Of a DNA stretch of 16,475 bases, positions 14,036-16,475 are shown one piece after another. This DNA is from Thermoplasmata archaeon (GTDB lineage: Archaea; Thermoplasmatota; Thermoplasmata; UBA184), in the NCBI GenBank assembly GCA_030064695.1, contig JASHYV010000119.1:1-16475 (forward strand), written 5' to 3'. The notes under the pieces were generated by a model. The model was not told where the DNA came from. It worked only from the letters and a program-made list of their open reading frames with translations, and searched no databases. A program made the translations under genes and the position numbers. Numbering within the stretch: position 1 is the first letter of the stretch; every line of letters starts with the position of its first letter.

Positions 14036-14764
14036 ATGGCGGGCGCTCGGACGACCGGCCGGACCCTGAGGTGGGCCGTGGTCGCGGTGCTGCTGATGCT
14101 GATCGCGCTGCCGGCGGTCGCCTTCTCGGCCCTCGCACAACCGACCGGCGGCGGGCCCGGGCTCACCCAGCCGGCCCAGGGCGTCCCGGAGGTGACGTGG
14201 AACGGGGTCAACGTCGACACGGCCACGTCGCCCTCGTCCGCGCTCACGATCACCTACAACGCCGCGGCCAACGTGCTCTACAGCTGGGGAGCCACCAACC
14301 CGGCGGGCGTGGCCACCGCCCGGCTCGCGATGATCTACTTCGGGTTCGCGCTCTCGACCCGGGACGTCGCGCCCGTCCAGACGCCGCTGGGACCCGGCAC
14401 GTCGGCGGTGATGAACTGGACCGTGGGACCGATCCAGTACCTGGTCGAGGGGATCTACGGCGTGACCGCGAGCCTGATCGCGGGCAACGGGTCGACGCTC
14501 TGGAGCGAAAACTTCTACCTCAAGCTGACCGCGCCGGGCTCGATCCTGGCGGCGGTCCCGATCATCGTGATCCTGATCATTGTCTACGAGCTGTACAACG
14601 CGGCCCGGTCCGGGCGGTACATCCGGCTCGACACGAAGTCCCCGCCCAAGTCGGACTCCGGCGGGGCTTCGGCGCCCCCCGCGGAGTCGGCCGGTTCCTC
14701 GAGCCCGCCGCCGTCCGACTCTCCCCCTCCCGCCGAGGGCGGTCCGCCCGGAGGCACCTCGTGA
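14036..14764 (+). CDS. Secreted, C-terminally membrane-anchored protein of unknown function
   Basis: The protein has 242 residues. Residues 12-34 are a hydrophobic signal segment ending in SALAQ, a plausible signal-peptidase site after Ala34. Residues 35-165 form an extracytoplasmic region rich in strands, Asn, Thr and Ser (for example VTWNGVNVDTATSPSSALTI and ATARLAMIYFGFALSTRDV). Residues 169-187 are a membrane helix (SILAAVPIIVILIIVYELY), followed by a short basic stretch and a Pro/Ser/Gly-rich tail of about 45 residues, presumably cytoplasmic. I do not recognise the family. The stop overlaps the GTG of the next gene by four bases (GTGA), so the two membrane proteins are coupled and may work together. 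A perfect palindrome directly before the ATG suggests dedicated repression. Confidence 0.82.
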   Translation: MAGARTTGRTLRWAVVAVLLMLIALPAVAFSALAQPTGGGPGLTQPAQGVPEVTWNGVNVDTATSPSSALTITYNAAANVLYSWGATNPAGVATARLAMIYFGFALSTRDVAPVQTPLGPGTSAVMNWTVGPIQYLVEGIYGVTASLIAGNGSTLWSENFYLKLTAPGSILAAVPIIVILIIVYELYNAARSGRYIRLDTKSPPKSDSGGASAPPAESAGSSSPPPSDSPPPAEGGPPGGTS

Positions 14765-14985
14765 GCGCCGCCTCCCACGCCGCGGGGTCCGGCGTCGTCC
14801 TGGGCATCGTGACGGTGATCCTGCTGCAGCAGTTCTTCGTCTTTGACCTGACCAACCTCACCACCGCGATCGTCTACCTGGCGATCGGGGCGGTCGTCGG
14901 CGGGGTCCTCTTCGCCGCGATCGGCTGGGGGTTGGGCAAGCGGTACGCCCGTCTCCACCCGGATGCGGTGGCCCCGTCCTCCTAG
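14761..14985 (+). CDS. Small two-helix membrane protein, 74 aa
   Basis: The GTG start overlaps the stop of the preceding membrane protein (GTGA). Two hydrophobic helices are visible, about residues 10-28 (SGVVLGIVTVILLQQFFVF) and 35-57 (TAIVYLAIGAVVGGVLFAAIGWG). A basic end with GKRYAR follows, which suggests both termini are cytoplasmic. The loop between the helices is very short (DLTNLT), so this is a tight hairpin. No family is recognised. Coupling to the upstream gene suggests it is an accessory subunit or stabiliser of that protein. It ends six bases from the stop of the convergent surface-protein gene, leaving no room for separate terminators. Confidence 0.75.
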   Translation: MSAASHAAGSGVVLGIVTVILLQQFFVFDLTNLTTAIVYLAIGAVVGGVLFAAIGWGLGKRYARLHPDAVAPSS

Positions 14986-14991
14986 CGACCG

Positions 14992-16389
14992 CTACGGGAT
15001 CGAGGTCTCGATCGATCCCGAGAACGGGCTGACCCCGTACGCCACTAGCACGTACCCTGTCCCGGAGGGCGGCGCGGCCGTCCCGCAGTCGATGACGATA
15101 GAGTCCAGCGCCGAGAGGTTGGCGGCCAGCTCCGCGGCGGAGCCGGACCAGGCCGGGCTGACGAACGGCCCGTCGTACCACGCGAGCACCGCTCCGCTCG
15201 CGTTCACGACGGCGTAGCCGGAGATGTTGAAGTCAAGCGCTCCGCTTCCGGACTCGACCTCGAGGCCGAAGTCGTCCGGGGCGACTCCCGAGGCCTGCAC
15301 GATCGTCACCTCGAGGCAGGCGTCCCCCGACGCGCAGCCCTGGCTCTCGATCGTTCCGCCGCTGCCGGGGCCGGTGAACTCGTAGGAACCTCCGAGCGCC
15401 AGCACGGACCCAATTGGCGTCGTGCTCCCCGAGCCGCCCGACGACCCCGAGCAGTCCTCCGTGGAGGTCGAGGAAGAGGTCACCGCCCCGTCGCTGGCGT
15501 TCACCGTCCCCGAGTAGGTCGGCGACTCGGCCGGCCCCGAGGTCGCGGGCGAGATCGGCGAGCACGCGGTCAGGTAGAACCCCCACTGCGGGCCCAGCCC
15601 CAGATCGTCCTCCTCGATGTTGAGGAAACTCATTTCCAAGTTGAGCCCCGTGGGATGGGCCGCCACGAAGGACGAAAGACCCTGATCGAGGAGGTCCGCC
15701 GCCGCCGCCGAGCTGCTAATGACCGCACCGGTCGTCCCTTCGAAGGATTCCGCCGCCTCGGCGCAGACCCCCTGGGAGAGCTCGAACGCATCGACCACCG
15801 CTCCGTTCACGATGAGGGTCTCCAAGAGCGCCCCCTCGGTGGGATCCACCTCTTCGAACGACCAGACGTTCGCGGTCCCCGCCGTGAGGCCGCCCGTGTA
15901 GGCCGGTAGGGTCAGCTGCGAGATCAGCCCGCCCTTCAGGAACGAAATCGAGCAGTTGAGGTCCGAGTATTCGGACAGATTGTACGTCAACGTCGTGGCG
16001 TTGGCCAGCGCAAGGCCCCCGATCGACTCGATGTACCAGGTGCCGGTAGGCGTCTCCTGGTGCGCGATCGCCATCGCTTGCGTCGACGAGAGTCCGGAGG
16101 AGGCCGTCCCTCCCGATCCCCCCGACTTGAAGGCGCCGGAGGCGACCAGCGCGACCACTATGACGACCCCGATCCCCACCGCCACCGCGACGGTCGCCCA
16201 GGTACGTCGAGGGACGGCGGGGGCATGCGGCCGCCAGGACGACCCGAGGGGTCCGCCGGCCGGTGCCGGGCCGGGCGGGGCACCGGACATCCCCCAGCGA
16301 TTCCCCCCGTAGACCATGAACCCTTCGCCCGTCCGGTGCGCGACGGTCCGGGCCGGCACGTCATTCGGAGGGGTGGAGAAGGTCGGCAC
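14992..16389 (-). CDS. Single-pass membrane-anchored surface protein with pilin-like C-terminal region
   Basis: The protein has 465 residues. A Pro/Gly-rich cytoplasmic N-terminus (1-60) is followed by RR and a membrane helix at about 63-84 (TWATVAVAVGIGVVIVVALVA). A large extracellular part rich in Ser, Gly, Thr and Ala comes next. It divides into an N-terminal part (about 100-275), a Ser/Gly-rich hinge with Cys (288-325) and a C-terminal part (about 326-465). The last part has the pattern LEVTIVQASG, then AVLAWYDGPF, then SPFSGSIETSIP. That pattern resembles archaeal pilin-like or surface beta domains. I base the resemblance on pattern memory, so it is tentative. Seven Cys are present, which could form disulfides. 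I start at the GTG at 16389 because GGGAGG precedes it by nine bases; an internal ATG at 16317 has no such support. Confidence 0.8.
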   Translation of the reverse strand: MPTFSTPPNDVPARTVAHRTGEGFMVYGGNRWGMSGAPPGPAPAGGPLGSSWRPHAPAVPRRTWATVAVAVGIGVVIVVALVASGAFKSGGSGGTASSGLSSTQAMAIAHQETPTGTWYIESIGGLALANATTLTYNLSEYSDLNCSISFLKGGLISQLTLPAYTGGLTAGTANVWSFEEVDPTEGALLETLIVNGAVVDAFELSQGVCAEAAESFEGTTGAVISSSAAAADLLDQGLSSFVAAHPTGLNLEMSFLNIEEDDLGLGPQWGFYLTACSPISPATSGPAESPTYSGTVNASDGAVTSSSTSTEDCSGSSGGSGSTTPIGSVLALGGSYEFTGPGSGGTIESQGCASGDACLEVTIVQASGVAPDDFGLEVESGSGALDFNISGYAVVNASGAVLAWYDGPFVSPAWSGSAAELAANLSALDSIVIDCGTAAPPSGTGYVLVAYGVSPFSGSIETSIP

Positions 16390-16398
16390 GGGGCGTCG

Positions 16399-16404
16399 CC
16401 TCCC
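16399..16404 (-). promoter_or_regulatory. Shine-Dalgarno sequence fixing the surface-protein start
   Basis: The minus strand reads GGGAGG, nine bases before the GTG at 16389. It is the best-placed ribosome binding site in the window and decides the start in favour of GTG. Confidence 0.55.
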
Positions 16405-16450
16405 GCCCCATCGCAGGACGGTCGGACAGGTCGAAGGTCCCGGGTGAGAG

Positions 16451-16460
16451 GTTTTTATCC
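16451..16460 (-). promoter_or_regulatory. TATA box of the surface-protein gene
   Basis: The minus strand reads GGATAAAAAC in very GC-rich surroundings. The predicted transcript starts near 16428, giving a leader of about 40 bases that contains the Shine-Dalgarno sequence at 16399-16404. Confidence 0.6.
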
Positions 16461-16475
16461 GGGGCCCCCCTCTCG

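Overview
The window looks like a piece of an archaeal chromosome of high GC content (about 70% by eye), most likely from a GC-rich Thermoplasmatota-type lineage. The evidence is an archaeal translation factor aIF5A with its hypusine site, an archaeal-type D-aminoacyl-tRNA deacylase (DtdA), a DUF835 domain, a tRNA gene with a bulge-helix-bulge intron and no encoded CCA, and AT-rich TATA-like islands about 25-35 bases upstream of several start codons, some of which imply leaderless transcripts. I cannot name the genus. Gene density is high: no gap exceeds 150 bases, several genes overlap, and no mobile element, CRISPR array or rRNA is visible.

Layout. 1-2047 (+): a translationally coupled pair of M16 (insulinase/mitochondrial processing peptidase-like) genes, the first cut by the window edge. 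The second has lost the zinc motif but keeps the substrate-binding Arg/Tyr pair. 2103-2599 (+): two small ribbon-helix-helix regulators, one too short to stand out as an ORF, each with a repeat or palindrome at its promoter. 2565-3419 (-): dtdA. 3492-3593 (-): tRNA-Glu(CTC) carrying a 29-nt intron inside the T-loop. 3692-4147 (+): an unrecognised 151-residue protein. 4158-8639 (-): a 1,493-residue all-helical protein that resolves into about 23 tandem repeats of about 63 residues. 8783-9169 (-): aIF5A. 9314-13999 (+): a 1,561-residue protein made of a full-length but catalytically dead isoleucyl-tRNA-synthetase-like body, a helix-hairpin-helix module, a Pro/Ala/Glu-rich linker of about 320 residues and a C-terminal DUF835 domain. 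14036-14985 (+): a coupled pair of membrane proteins whose start is preceded by a perfect 18-bp palindrome. 14992-16389 (-): a single-pass surface protein with a pilin-like C-terminal region.

The centre of the window has a translation theme (DtdA for D-aminoacyl-tRNA removal, tRNA-Glu, aIF5A, a pseudo-synthetase). The most promising candidate for something undescribed is the pseudo-IleRS/HhH/DUF835 fusion. Next come the 63-residue-repeat giant protein and the T-loop intron in tRNA-Glu. Functions proposed for these are inferences; the motifs, losses and repeat periods are read directly from the sequence.
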